From the NCBI RefSeq assembly GCF_028368975.1, contig NZ_JAQNDM010000002.1, forward strand, positions 5,450,425 to 5,514,424: DNA of 64,000 bases, given 5' to 3'. The stretch is from Stigmatella ashevillena (GTDB lineage Bacteria > Myxococcota > Myxococcia > Myxococcales > Myxococcaceae). A program made the position numbers and the translations under genes. The stretch's first letter is position 1, and each line of letters starts with the position of its first letter. The notes under the pieces are model-generated. The model was given only the letters and a program-made list of their open reading frames with translations, was not told the DNA's origin and did not search any database. Positions 16,208-24,702 of the stretch are shown here, one piece after another.

Positions 16208-17596
16208 ATGAGGCCGTGGCACATGCTGGAACGGATTCTGTGGCCGGTGCTCTGGCGATTCCAACCGCTTCTCCTTGCATTGGCGGTGGGGTGCAGCGGC
16301 ATACCACCCGTCGTCCGAGCGAAACACGCCAGCCCGGGAAGATCCGTTGTTTACCTTACCCGCTCTGCGGACCTGCAACCCGTCGTGTTGGACAAAGAGG
16401 AGTTCCAGAGGGCCTTCAGGCAACTGGCGCGCGTGGTGCGACTGTCAGGCACCCCGCGTCAGACGGTGGAGAAGATGTTTCAGATGGATCCCCAGTCTGG
16501 CAGCTACCTCTACCTGCCAAGGGACAAGAAGCTGGTGCCGATGGGGCCGGACGAGCCCCTGGAAGGGGCGTTGCCGAAGGAGGACTTGGAGACGGCGGAG
16601 CACTACAAGCTCTGGTGCCAACGTGTCCACCACTTCGACGGCGACTGTCTCGGGGGTGCACTTGTAGGGGGGCGCTACCTGGATATGCACGGCCGCTATC
16701 TCTGGGCGCTGGCCCTGAGCAAGAGCCCGGTACTTGATGAGATGAAGACGGCTTTGGGTGAGAGGGTGGAAACCAGCGCCCTCATCAGCACGGTCTTGTG
16801 GACGTTGGGTTCCATGCTGCTGATCCTCGCGCTCAACCCCATCGCTCCGGCGCTGGTGGCGGTGGTGAGCCTTGGGCTGATTCTGTACGTGGGCATCGAC
16901 ACGCTGCACAACCTCGTCACGGGGTGGCTCGAGTTGATGGAAGCCGTGAAGGTGGCTGCCACTTTCGAGCACATTCGCGGTGCGGGCGAGCGCTTCGGAA
17001 AACGCATCGGGCGCGAGGCAGCGCGCTCGGTCGCCATGCTGCTGATGGCCGCCATTGGCTCGACAGCCAAACAGTTTGCGGCCAAGGTGCCGACGCTGCC
17101 CGGCTCGGCGCAGGTGGCCATGCAGGCCGCGGGCAAGGCAGGAATCCCGCTGCCCGCCCTGGGAGCGGTCGAAGAAGTCGCGCTCACGGCAGAGGGAGTC
17201 AGCGTCACGGTGGCTGCCACCGCGATGACAATGGCGGCGAGTGGCGGTGGCGGCACGGGCCCCTGCATCGAGACTCACCACATCGCCACCATTTGCAACG
17301 ACAAATCCACTGACCGCGGCGGTCCGTGGACGCCACGCTTCCGCCGCATCTTCGCCAGAGCAGGCATGACGATGGAGGACCCCGCGAACAAAATACCCCT
17401 TCCAGGGCATTACGGACCACACCCTGAGCGGTATCACCAGTTCGTCCTCAAGACACTGGAAGAGGCAACAGAGACCTGTCGAAGCGCCGCTGAGTGCCGG
17501 GCGGCGCTGACCGGCGCACTCAAGCGACTGGCCAAGCAGATCTCCACCCCGGGAACCGAACTGAACCAACTCGTCACCCAGCAGCAACCGCGCTAG
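16208..17596 (+). CDS. SitA-like lipoprotein toxin with AHH nuclease domain
   Basis: A 462-residue lipoprotein: LLLALAVGC is a lipobox ending at about residue 29. The middle part contains a long hydrophobic stretch (VLWTLGSMLLILALNPIAP and VAVVSLGLILYVGI, about residues 197-240) and Ala/Gly-rich helices. The C-terminus is an AHH-type HNH/endoVII nuclease: His357-His358 in ETHHIATICN, then FRRIFARAGMTMEDPANKI, PLPGHYGPHPERYHQFV with the further His residues. This layout matches the SitA polymorphic toxins of myxobacteria, lipoproteins handed between cells by TraAB outer-membrane exchange. The adjacent Imm11 gene supports a toxin/immunity pair. ATG 16208 has AGAGGGGG upstream. Delivery by outer-membrane exchange is inference from the lipobox and architecture. 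Confidence 0.8.
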   Translation: MRPWHMLERILWPVLWRFQPLLLALAVGCSGIPPVVRAKHASPGRSVVYLTRSADLQPVVLDKEEFQRAFRQLARVVRLSGTPRQTVEKMFQMDPQSGSYLYLPRDKKLVPMGPDEPLEGALPKEDLETAEHYKLWCQRVHHFDGDCLGGALVGGRYLDMHGRYLWALALSKSPVLDEMKTALGERVETSALISTVLWTLGSMLLILALNPIAPALVAVVSLGLILYVGIDTLHNLVTGWLELMEAVKVAATFEHIRGAGERFGKRIGREAARSVAMLLMAAIGSTAKQFAAKVPTLPGSAQVAMQAAGKAGIPLPALGAVEEVALTAEGVSVTVAATAMTMAASGGGGTGPCIETHHIATICNDKSTDRGGPWTPRFRRIFARAGMTMEDPANKIPLPGHYGPHPERYHQFVLKTLEEATETCRSAAECRAALTGALKRLAKQISTPGTELNQLVTQQQPR

Positions 17597-17611
17597 AGGG
17601 AGCCCATACCC

Positions 17612-18169
17612 GTGCGTTTCTTCGAACTCGCCGACGATGTGAATGTCCCCCACCGCTGGGATCTCGCCACGCCGACCGACAGTCACGGCCAGAAGGTAGA
17701 CGACAGGCTGTTCAAGCTCGGGGAACCGGTCCACCTCCAGGAACGCTTGAGAATCCCCGTCGAGTTCGCGGGCACGCCCCTTGACTACACGGAAGCGGGC
17801 GTCGGGCTACCGGTTGTCCATGTCCGGGTCGCCTTGATGTTCTCGCAACTGGCTCCTGACGACGTTCAGTTGATCCCCGTGGACGTGGTGGGCCAGCCAG
17901 ATCAGTACCTCATCCTCGTCGCCACACGTCTCATCCGCTGTATCGACGAGCAGGCGTCCCGGATCGAACTCTGGACGCATGAGGACGGGGTGCCTCACAA
18001 GGTGGGTCAGTATTTCTCCGTGCGCGACCTGCGCATCGACAAGACCAAGGTGGGAGGTGCTCGGGTGTTCCGCATGGAGGGGTGGCGGAGTTCGCTCATC
18101 GTCTCCGAGACGATCAAGGAAGCATTGACGCGCATGGGCGCCACAGGCACGAGGTTTGAGGAGGTCTAG
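17612..18169 (+). CDS. Imm11-family immunity protein
   Basis: A 185-residue cytoplasmic protein beginning at GTG with MRFFELADDVNVPHRWDLA. The C-terminal half has the family pattern: PDDVQLIPVDVV, LVATRLIRCIDEQASRIELW, RDLRIDKTKVGGARVFRMEG, and a last helix SETIKEALTRMGATGTRFEEV. Imm11 (DUF1629) proteins protect producers against associated polymorphic toxins. It starts 15 bases after the AHH toxin gene, with GAGGGAG as ribosome site, so it is the cognate immunity gene. A paralogue, without an obvious toxin on its strand, lies at 34834-35406. Confidence 0.82.
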   Translation: MRFFELADDVNVPHRWDLATPTDSHGQKVDDRLFKLGEPVHLQERLRIPVEFAGTPLDYTEAGVGLPVVHVRVALMFSQLAPDDVQLIPVDVVGQPDQYLILVATRLIRCIDEQASRIELWTHEDGVPHKVGQYFSVRDLRIDKTKVGGARVFRMEGWRSSLIVSETIKEALTRMGATGTRFEEV

Positions 18170-18376
18170 AGCACCCGCCCAAACCGTTCTCGGAGAAGAA
18201 ACGGGCTGGGCACCTGGATGTGCCTTCCCCACAGCGGCGGCGCGAGGCCCACCTGGGTGGATCAGGCAGATTATTTGCACCCGGCCCGAACCTAACGCAC
18301 GTTGACAGATGAGTACCCGATTCACACCTTCCAGGATGGCGGTGCGCAGCGCACGCCTGAAGACAACGAGAAGACC

Positions 18377-18619
18377 ATGAGCGAGCAAAAGTTCACCGCG
18401 AGCCCGGCGATCCCCGGCCTGACGTTGACCGACTGGATTGCCATCCAGGCCCTGGCCGCCCGCATCGGCTCTGGCAAGGAGACGCCGGACGAGGCCACGA
18501 ACGAAGAAGCCGTGTCATGGGCCTACAAGCTCGCCGACGCCATCATCAAAAAGAAGGCAGAGCGCGAGGCCGCCGGCACCCGCGTCCGCACCGAGGACTT
18601 CTACCCCCCGGAGGAATGA
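18377..18619 (+). CDS. Small phage-like protein
   Basis: An 80-residue protein starting MSEQKFTASPAIPGLTLTDW. The layout GLTLTDWIAIQALAARI, then an acidic spacer, then AVSWAYKLADAIIKKK, resembles short accessory proteins of tailed phages and prophages that share a GMT-x-DYFA...A..LADA pattern. The frame stays open to 18302 upstream, but ATG 18377 is where the conserved part begins. No other phage genes flank it, so it would be a remnant or a stray cargo gene. Confidence 0.5.
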   Translation: MSEQKFTASPAIPGLTLTDWIAIQALAARIGSGKETPDEATNEEAVSWAYKLADAIIKKKAEREAAGTRVRTEDFYPPEE

Positions 18620-18877
18620 ACGCATTTCCTGCTCCGCCCCCTCCCCGCCCATCAACGTTGAATGGCTCGCGCAGGTGCGCAGCACGTTGCAGCGGAAGTC
18701 CCGGGGCGGGCATGAGCATTTCCGGGCAGGAGTGGCTTCTGCTGCCGTCTCCCTACAACGGGCACGCACTCCCTCTGCCGGGTTCCTTGGAGGCTTGACG
18801 CCAAGGCACCTTCGGACTGAGTTGCTTCCAACAACTCGGGAACTCCGGCGTTCCCGCTGAACGACGAAGCGGGGTGG

Positions 18878-19216
18878 GTGCTGCGCCATTTTCCGAATCG
18901 GGTTGAGACGGTCGCGAACGCGTGGGCACAGAAGGCGATTGAAGAGCGCGCTTGGAAGTTTGTAGGGGACGCTCCAACTGGGGAGTCCAATCCATTCGAC
19001 GTTCAAGTCCTTGAATCCACGATAGGCGCCATCGAGCGTCTGCCTCACTCAATGATTCGGGAGGTTGTGAACCGGGTTCCTGATGATTTCCTGGGAGACG
19101 ATCAGAAACAGCGGATACTCAGCGGACTCCTCAAGAGGCAGTCGACTCTGCGATCATCGTTGGTTAGTTTCTTCGGGGAGCTGAAATGGTCTGGAGACGC
19201 CCAAAAATGTGGGTAG
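18878..19216 (+). CDS. Unrecognised helical protein, possibly a 3' remnant
   Basis: A 112-residue reading frame starting at GTG (VLRHFPNRVETVANAWAQK) and ending after LVSFFGELKWSGDAQKCG. It is predicted helical and contains RLPHSMIREVVNRVPDDFLG, a segment that recalls the C-terminal end of HipA-like kinases (a weak resemblance). The frame is closed by a stop at 18818-18820, and the 258 bases before the GTG contain no gene I can recognise, which fits a gene that lost its 5' part. It overlaps the next gene by 31 bases. Confidence 0.4.
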   Translation: MLRHFPNRVETVANAWAQKAIEERAWKFVGDAPTGESNPFDVQVLESTIGAIERLPHSMIREVVNRVPDDFLGDDQKQRILSGLLKRQSTLRSSLVSFFGELKWSGDAQKCG

Positions 19217-19764
19217 CCCCCATCCTGTTCCGCCGGGACCCTACCCGTCCGTCCGAGAACCGCATTCCCTTAGGGCTTGCGATGGGCCTCGAAGTCCGGA
19301 AGGGCTTCTTTGGCCGCAAGCAGGGCATCCTTGTGCTGTGGACGCGCGAGCCGACGCACTTCTCTGAGGCGGAGCGCACTGCACTCGGCCCTACTTACCG
19401 GCGCTTGCTCCTTGAGCGCCCGGGCTACATTGCCCGTGCGTTCGAGCGGGCAATGGGCGGGACCCGAGGGCCTTTTGAGGCCCTCCAGAAGTTTGCCGAG
19501 GAGAACAGGGCGTCACTCTGGGTGACGGAGCCGCAGAAGGTCTTGGTGCCCCATTCCGTGCTCCGGCCTGCGAAGGCGAAAGCTCGCGAAGTTTTCAATG
19601 ACGCAGTCGCCGCAGTGATGGTGGGGGCTAAGCCACAAGACTTGTCCGCCTCGAGCCGGAAGTCGGTCCCCGGCAAACGCGTCATTCCGCCTGAACAGTT
19701 GGAGCCCTGGATGATTGAACGTCAATTCAATGGCCAGGGGTGGATCGAAGCATCCGCACTCTAA
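19186..19764 (+). CDS. Hypothetical protein in a two-gene unit
   Basis: A 192-residue basic soluble protein, MVWRRPKMWVAPILFRRDP at the N-terminus, with beta-like GLEVRKGFFGRKQGILVLW and helical YRRLLLERPGYIARAFERAM segments. No family is recognised. GGGGAG lies five bases before the ATG at 19186, inside the end of the upstream frame, so the two are probably co-translated. It ends 17 bases before the convergent lipoprotein gene, marking the right edge of the accessory island. Confidence 0.5.
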   Translation: MVWRRPKMWVAPILFRRDPTRPSENRIPLGLAMGLEVRKGFFGRKQGILVLWTREPTHFSEAERTALGPTYRRLLLERPGYIARAFERAMGGTRGPFEALQKFAEENRASLWVTEPQKVLVPHSVLRPAKAKAREVFNDAVAAVMVGAKPQDLSASSRKSVPGKRVIPPEQLEPWMIERQFNGQGWIEASAL

Positions 19765-19781
19765 GGTGGACGCAGGACCCC

Positions 19782-20717
19782 TCACGGAGACCAGTGCGCG
19801 CGGCGGCTCACCCACGACTCGCCGCCCCGCCCATCCCTCACCACCGCCCAGAACACCACGTCCTGCGCGGTGTTGGCCTCCTCGGGCGGCTCCCACTCCG
19901 TGCGGTGCCGCCCCGGCCCGTCGCCGAAGCCCACGCCGCCCGTCTCCTCGGGCGCGAACTCGCCCAGCGTCGTGTGCCACGACACCTTCCAGGCCTCCCG
20001 CAGCGCCACCGACTCCTGGCGCAGGCCCGGCACCACGTAGTCCTCTTGCAGCGCCGTCACATCCGGGACCTTCACCACGAACGGCCCCCGACCCGTCAGC
20101 TCCGGCACGCCGTCCGCCGCCCACGGAGCCTCCTCCAGGAGCAGCCCCGGCAGCACCGGGAGCTGGTTGACCGCCATGCCCGGCACCCGCGGGCACGAGA
20201 ACACCATCAGCTTCTGCGCGTACACCGCCTCTTCGCCCTCCCCCTCGCCCGCCCGGGCGTACAGCATCAGCGGCATGCGCAGCCCTCCCAGCCCCTTGTA
20301 CGGATCCTCCGCCAGCACCCGCGCCAGCAGCGGGGTGCCGTCCGCCACGGTCAGCGCCCCCGGGCGGATGGTGAGCGCCAGCTCGGGCTCGTTCGTGGTG
20401 CCCTCCGCGAGTTGCACGCGATCCGCCGCCTCCTCGCACGTCTCGTCCTCGGGATCCGCGCACGCGTACAGCGTGTAGCGGATGGCCCGGCCGTTGCCCA
20501 CCGGGTCCACCAGCAGCGCCCGGAACGTCACCGCTCCACTCAGCGCCGCCTGCGCCTCGGGCGTGTCCTCGCACGTGGGGGCCATCAACTCCGATGGCTC
20601 CGTGGCCAGGCCGAGCACGCGGAAGTCATGCACCCGCGAGGCCTTGTCCTCGGGATCCACACAGGCCACGGCGCCCAGGCACAACAGCAGCGCGGTGCTT
20701 CGCATCAGGGCCTTCAT
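19782..20717 (-). CDS. Lipoprotein of the TonB/ExbBD operon
   Basis: A 311-residue lipoprotein: MKALMRSTALLLCLGAVAC carries the lipobox AVAC. The mature part is acidic, holds cysteine-containing loops (TLYACADPEDETCEE) and several beta segments, and ends GESWVSRRAHWSP. No family is recognised. It starts one base after the stop of the TonB-dependent receptor gene and is the last gene of the exbB-exbD-tonB-receptor operon, so it is probably a surface or periplasmic accessory of that receptor; this is inferred from gene order. Confidence 0.75.
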   Translation of the reverse strand: MKALMRSTALLLCLGAVACVDPEDKASRVHDFRVLGLATEPSELMAPTCEDTPEAQAALSGAVTFRALLVDPVGNGRAIRYTLYACADPEDETCEEAADRVQLAEGTTNEPELALTIRPGALTVADGTPLLARVLAEDPYKGLGGLRMPLMLYARAGEGEGEEAVYAQKLMVFSCPRVPGMAVNQLPVLPGLLLEEAPWAADGVPELTGRGPFVVKVPDVTALQEDYVVPGLRQESVALREAWKVSWHTTLGEFAPEETGGVGFGDGPGRHRTEWEPPEEANTAQDVVFWAVVRDGRGGESWVSRRAHWSP

Positions 20718-20718
20718 C

Positions 20719-23430
20719 TCAGAAGCTTCCTTTCACGCCCACCACGGGCAGCAACGGAATGCCCGGCACCTCGTACTCGTCCCGGTAGCGGTAGTCATTG
20801 AAGACGAACTCGGCGTTCTTCGCGTTGTAGAGGTTCTGCACGTCCAGGTACGCAGTGAGCGTCCAGCTCTCCATCTGCCAGCTCTTGTCCACGCGCACAT
20901 CGAGCTGGTGGAAGCCCGACGCCCGCGAGGAGAAGTACGGGCCATACGTGGGCTGGTACACGTTCCCATCCGCCCCGTACACGTCCTGCCGGTGGTCCAG
21001 CGGCGTCACCGGCCGGCCCGCCGTGTAGCGGAAACGGCCGCCCAGCTCCCAGCCGTTGCCGAGCACGTAGCTGCCCACCAGCGTGAGGATGTGCGTCTGG
21101 TCCCACTGGCTCAGGCCGTACGCGTCGTCCCCCGTGCCCCCATCGATGAAGCTGTCGCGGATGGCCGGCAGCGGCTCCTCGCGTCCATCCTCGGCGCGGC
21201 TCAGGGTGTACGAGAGCCAGCCGAACCACTTGTCCGTGGGGGAGGCCCGCTCCTTCTTCACCATCAGCTCCAGCCCATACGCGCGCCCCAGGCCCTCGTT
21301 GCTGAAGCGCTCCTGGACGATGGTGCCATCGGGCTGGGTGAGCACCTGCCCCGGAGACACCACGTTCTTGAAGCGGCGGTTGAAGAAGCCCGTCAGGTCC
21401 ACCTGGAAGGACTGCGCCACGCGGTGCTCCACGCCCAGGCTGGTCTGGAAGGCGCGCTGGTAGCCCAGGCGGGGATTGCCATAAGGCAGAAAGGCGAACC
21501 GGGGTGTATCCGGCGGCTGGCTGTAGAGGCCCGCCGAGCCCTTCAGGGCCGTGCGCTCGTTGGCCGTGTACCGCGCCCACAGCCGGGGATCCAACGCCAC
21601 GTTGCGCTGGCTGCCCACGATCTGGAGGTTGGCGCGCACGCCCGGCGTGAGGACGAAGGCGCCGAGCTTGTAATCCGACTCCAGGAACAGCGCCCCGTCG
21701 AAGCCGCTGATGCGCAGTTTCTCCTCGAGGCTCTCCGCCTCGGGAGACGCGCCCGGAAAGGGCACGTATTCGAAGCCCGGCGGGGCATCGGCCACGACGT
21801 CGAAGCGCCCGTGCTCGAAGACCAGGTCCACGCCCGTGCGCAAGGTGAGGGCGGAGGACAGCTCCAGCGCCAGCGTCTCGCGGGCTCCCAGCGAGTAAAT
21901 GGTGTCCTTCTCGGTATAGGAGGAGCCCACCTCGGTGTCGTACTTGTCGATGCCCGCGTAGGGCGCGAACACCGAGGTGATGTTGCCGACCCGATAGGTC
22001 CAGTCCCCCTTGAGCCGGTGGAAGAGCGTATGGGACGACAGGGACAAGTCGTTCGCCTGGCTCTCTCCGGAGGACACCAGGGTGAGCTGATCATCCGAGC
22101 CGAACGCCATGATGTAGCCCGTGCTGCGCCGCTCCGGGGCCTCCTCCCCTTCCTTCCTCCGGGCCCCGAAGTCCACGCGGAGTTGGTAGTCCCAGTAGCG
22201 CGGCACCACCGAGAGCGTCTCGCCCTCCTCCTCGGGCAGGAAGAGGGGCAGCAGCGCATCGATATAAGAGCGCCGGGCCGAGGCGGCCACGCTGACGCCC
22301 TTGGCCACCGGGGCCTCCAGGAAGAAGCCCGCATCCAGCAGGTCCACCTTCACCGAGCCGTGCAGCGTGTCGACGGCCCCCTTGCGCGTGGTGACGTCCA
22401 CCACCCCGCCCACCGCGCGCCCGTACTGGCTTCCGTAGCCGCCCGGGTAGAAGTCCAGCGTGTCGAGGAACTCGGCGTTCACCACCGAGGGCCCCCCGAG
22501 CAGGTGGAAGAGGATGGGGATGTTCACCCCGTCCATCAGCGTGGCCGACTGGCCCGGGTTGGAGCCTCGCACCAGCAAGTCCCCGGCGATGAAGGGCGCT
22601 CGCGCCACACCCGGCAACGTCTGGAGGACACGGACCGGATCTCCAAAGGTGCCCGGCGTCTTCTGCGCCTCCTCGCGGGAGACGGTGCGACGCACCACCT
22701 CCTTCTTCGGCCGCTCGGAGCGCACCACCGTCTCGAACGCGCCCCCCGCCGGCACCAGGTAGAAGACGACTTCCGCCGTCTCGTGCGGCTTCAGCGTCTC
22801 GGTGGTCTGGTAGCGCTGGAAGTTGGAGGCAATCACGCGCACCGAGCACTCCCCCGGCACCACCTGGAGCGTGAAGCGGCCCTCCGCGTCCGAGGTGGCC
22901 TCCGGGGCTTCCGGGTCATCTCCGCAGCGCACCGTGGCCCCCGCCACGCGCGAGCGGCTGCCGCGCGAGATGAGCCGGCCGGTGAGCGTGGCCGTTGCCG
23001 GATTGGCTTCCTCGCCGACCTCGCCCGTCCCGGGCGCCGCAGTGGCGGTAAGGGTGAAGTGGTAGACGTACTCGACCTGCACGGCGGAAGGCACCCCGTC
23101 CACCTCGGCGGGGGTGAAGCGGAACTGGCGCACCGCCTCCACCGCCGCCTCGTCGAAGCCGTGGCCCACGGGCTCGGCGGGCTTCACCTCGGCGACCGTG
23201 CCGTCCTCGGCGATGGTGACGATGAGCCGCACATCGGCGGTGAGCCCCTGCGCGGCGGCCTCCGCCGGGTATTGCGCCGCCACGGACCGCACCAACTCGG
23301 GCGTCTTGGTGAGCTGCGGCGCGGATGCCTCGGCCGCCGGCGGCGGGGGGGGGACTTGCGCGAGCACGGGGGCACTCACCAGGAGCGAGGCGGCCGCGAG
23401 GGCTCCACGGGCTTTCATGTTCAAGGACAT
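20719..23430 (-). CDS. TonB-dependent outer-membrane receptor
   Basis: A 903-residue receptor. After signal peptide GALAAASLLVSAPVLA comes an unusual N-terminal TonB-C-like domain (VAAQYPAEAAAQGLTADVRL ... EAVRQFRFTPAEVDG, about residues 40-120), then a carboxypeptidase-regulatory-like beta domain (TLTGRLISRGSRSRVAGATV), the plug (DPVRVLQTLPGVAR, GSNPGQSATLMDGVNIP) and a beta-barrel ending VPGIPLLPVVGVKGSF. The ligand is unknown; such fused receptors in myxobacteria occur with their own ExbBD-TonB, as here. ATG 23430 is preferred over the TTG at 23451 because it leaves a normal signal peptide. It is co-transcribed with the genes on both sides. Confidence 0.88.
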   Translation of the reverse strand: MSLNMKARGALAAASLLVSAPVLAQVPPPPPAAEASAPQLTKTPELVRSVAAQYPAEAAAQGLTADVRLIVTIAEDGTVAEVKPAEPVGHGFDEAAVEAVRQFRFTPAEVDGVPSAVQVEYVYHFTLTATAAPGTGEVGEEANPATATLTGRLISRGSRSRVAGATVRCGDDPEAPEATSDAEGRFTLQVVPGECSVRVIASNFQRYQTTETLKPHETAEVVFYLVPAGGAFETVVRSERPKKEVVRRTVSREEAQKTPGTFGDPVRVLQTLPGVARAPFIAGDLLVRGSNPGQSATLMDGVNIPILFHLLGGPSVVNAEFLDTLDFYPGGYGSQYGRAVGGVVDVTTRKGAVDTLHGSVKVDLLDAGFFLEAPVAKGVSVAASARRSYIDALLPLFLPEEEGETLSVVPRYWDYQLRVDFGARRKEGEEAPERRSTGYIMAFGSDDQLTLVSSGESQANDLSLSSHTLFHRLKGDWTYRVGNITSVFAPYAGIDKYDTEVGSSYTEKDTIYSLGARETLALELSSALTLRTGVDLVFEHGRFDVVADAPPGFEYVPFPGASPEAESLEEKLRISGFDGALFLESDYKLGAFVLTPGVRANLQIVGSQRNVALDPRLWARYTANERTALKGSAGLYSQPPDTPRFAFLPYGNPRLGYQRAFQTSLGVEHRVAQSFQVDLTGFFNRRFKNVVSPGQVLTQPDGTIVQERFSNEGLGRAYGLELMVKKERASPTDKWFGWLSYTLSRAEDGREEPLPAIRDSFIDGGTGDDAYGLSQWDQTHILTLVGSYVLGNGWELGGRFRYTAGRPVTPLDHRQDVYGADGNVYQPTYGPYFSSRASGFHQLDVRVDKSWQMESWTLTAYLDVQNLYNAKNAEFVFNDYRYRDEYEVPGIPLLPVVGVKGSF

Positions 23431-23460
23431 GGCTTCAAGGTCCAGCGGCAATCAGAAGGC

Positions 23461-24261
23461 TCAATCGAGCAGGAATGTGTATGCATACTTCATTTCGGTG
23501 GAGACGGCCTCACCTGCCTTGAGGGCAGGCTTGAAGCGAAAGCGCAGGATGGCTTCGCGCGCCGCCGCCTCGAGCCCATGGCCGGGGCCTGAGAGGACCC
23601 GGGCCGCCACCACGCGGCCCTCGGTATCAATGGTGATGGACAGCGTCACCGTGCCCTCGATGCCCGCCCGGCGCGCCTCCTCCGGGTAGGGCACCTTCAC
23701 TTCGCTCGCGAGCCGGGGCTCGCTGTCCACCTGGTAGATGGGCGTGTACTTCGGGGCCGCGTAGGCCTTCACCTCCGAGGGGGCGCGGGCCTTGTCCCCC
23801 GTGCGGCCGTAGAGCGTGTTGCCCACCGGGGCCGCGAAGCCTCCTGCGCTCGTGGTAGAGGACATGGACAGGCCCACCACCAGGGGCGCCTTGGTAGGCG
23901 TGGGTGTGTCATTGGGAGGCGGGGGCGCATCCACCGGCGGAGGCGGCAGGGGCCGGGGGGCCTCGGCCACCTTGAGGCGGGGAGGACGCACGGCCTTCGG
24001 CGGAGGCGGCGCGGGCTTCGGCTCCTCCTTCACCTCGGGCGGAGGCGGCGGGGGCACTGGCCGCGTCACCTCCACCATCACCATCTCCACGGCCCGCCGC
24101 GGCTCGGGAGCCGCCGCTGGCCGCAGGTGGAGCACCGCCAACCCTCCCCCGTGCAGGGCGAGTGAGCCCAGCACGAAGCCCACCAGCCACCCGTTGCCGC
24201 CGCGAGCTCTCTCCGGCACTCCTTCGTCGAGGACAGCCTGTCTCATGAAAGCCGTGTGCAT
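23461..24261 (-). CDS. TonB-family energy transducer
   Basis: A 266-residue TonB-like protein: one membrane helix near residues 25-45 (LVGFVLGSLALHGGGLAVLHL), a long Pro-rich periplasmic spacer (PVPPPPPPEVKEEPKPAPPP) and a C-terminal TonB domain with VPYPEEARRAGIEGTVTLSI, a glycine-rich GPGHGLEAAAREAI and FRFKPALKAGE. It transmits the proton-motive force from ExbB/ExbD to the receptor encoded next. Its stop is 30 bases before the receptor start. The N-terminus has about 24 cytoplasmic residues and includes MHTAFMRQAVLDEG. Confidence 0.88.
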   Translation of the reverse strand: MHTAFMRQAVLDEGVPERARGGNGWLVGFVLGSLALHGGGLAVLHLRPAAAPEPRRAVEMVMVEVTRPVPPPPPPEVKEEPKPAPPPPKAVRPPRLKVAEAPRPLPPPPVDAPPPPNDTPTPTKAPLVVGLSMSSTTSAGGFAAPVGNTLYGRTGDKARAPSEVKAYAAPKYTPIYQVDSEPRLASEVKVPYPEEARRAGIEGTVTLSITIDTEGRVVAARVLSGPGHGLEAAAREAILRFRFKPALKAGEAVSTEMKYAYTFLLD

Positions 24262-24271
24262 GGACCCACCG

Positions 24272-24700
24272 TCAGCCTGGCGAGGGCGTGGGGCGCACGT
24301 CCTTCTCGATGTTGAGGGCGAACTTGGCGATGCCCTGCCCCTTCACCACGTCGATGAGCCGCATCACCCGGCCGTAGGGAATGGACTGGTCCGCGCTGAT
24401 GATGGCCCGGGTGTCCTTGTCCTTGGCCACCGCCTCGGCCACCTTCCGGGACAGCTCCGCCTCGCCCACCTCGGCGCCGTCGAAGAAGAACTTCCCGTCC
24501 TTGTCGAGCACCACGTTGACCAAGCCCTGCACCGTCTCCCCGCCGTTGGCGGCCCGGGGCAAGTCCACCTCCACCGTCTCGCGGACGATGAAGTTGGCCG
24601 TCACCATGAAGATGATGAGCAGCACCAGCACCACGTCCACCAACGGCGTGACGTTGATGCCTGTGATTTCCTCGTCGTTGTCGGAAGCTCCACCGGCCAT
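24272..24700 (-). CDS. exbD: ExbD/TolR-family biopolymer transport protein
   Basis: A 142-residue protein with a short cytoplasmic N-terminus, one membrane helix with the functional Asp (TPLVDVVLVLLIIFMVTANFI) and a periplasmic domain ending NIEKDVRPTPSPG. It forms the proton channel with ExbB. Its ATG lies two bases after the ExbB stop, and TonB starts 10 bases downstream, so the order exbB-exbD-tonB-receptor is a tight operon. Confidence 0.9.
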   Translation of the reverse strand: MAGGASDNDEEITGINVTPLVDVVLVLLIIFMVTANFIVRETVEVDLPRAANGGETVQGLVNVVLDKDGKFFFDGAEVGEAELSRKVAEAVAKDKDTRAIISADQSIPYGRVMRLIDVVKGQGIAKFALNIEKDVRPTPSPG

Positions 24701-24702
24701 GG

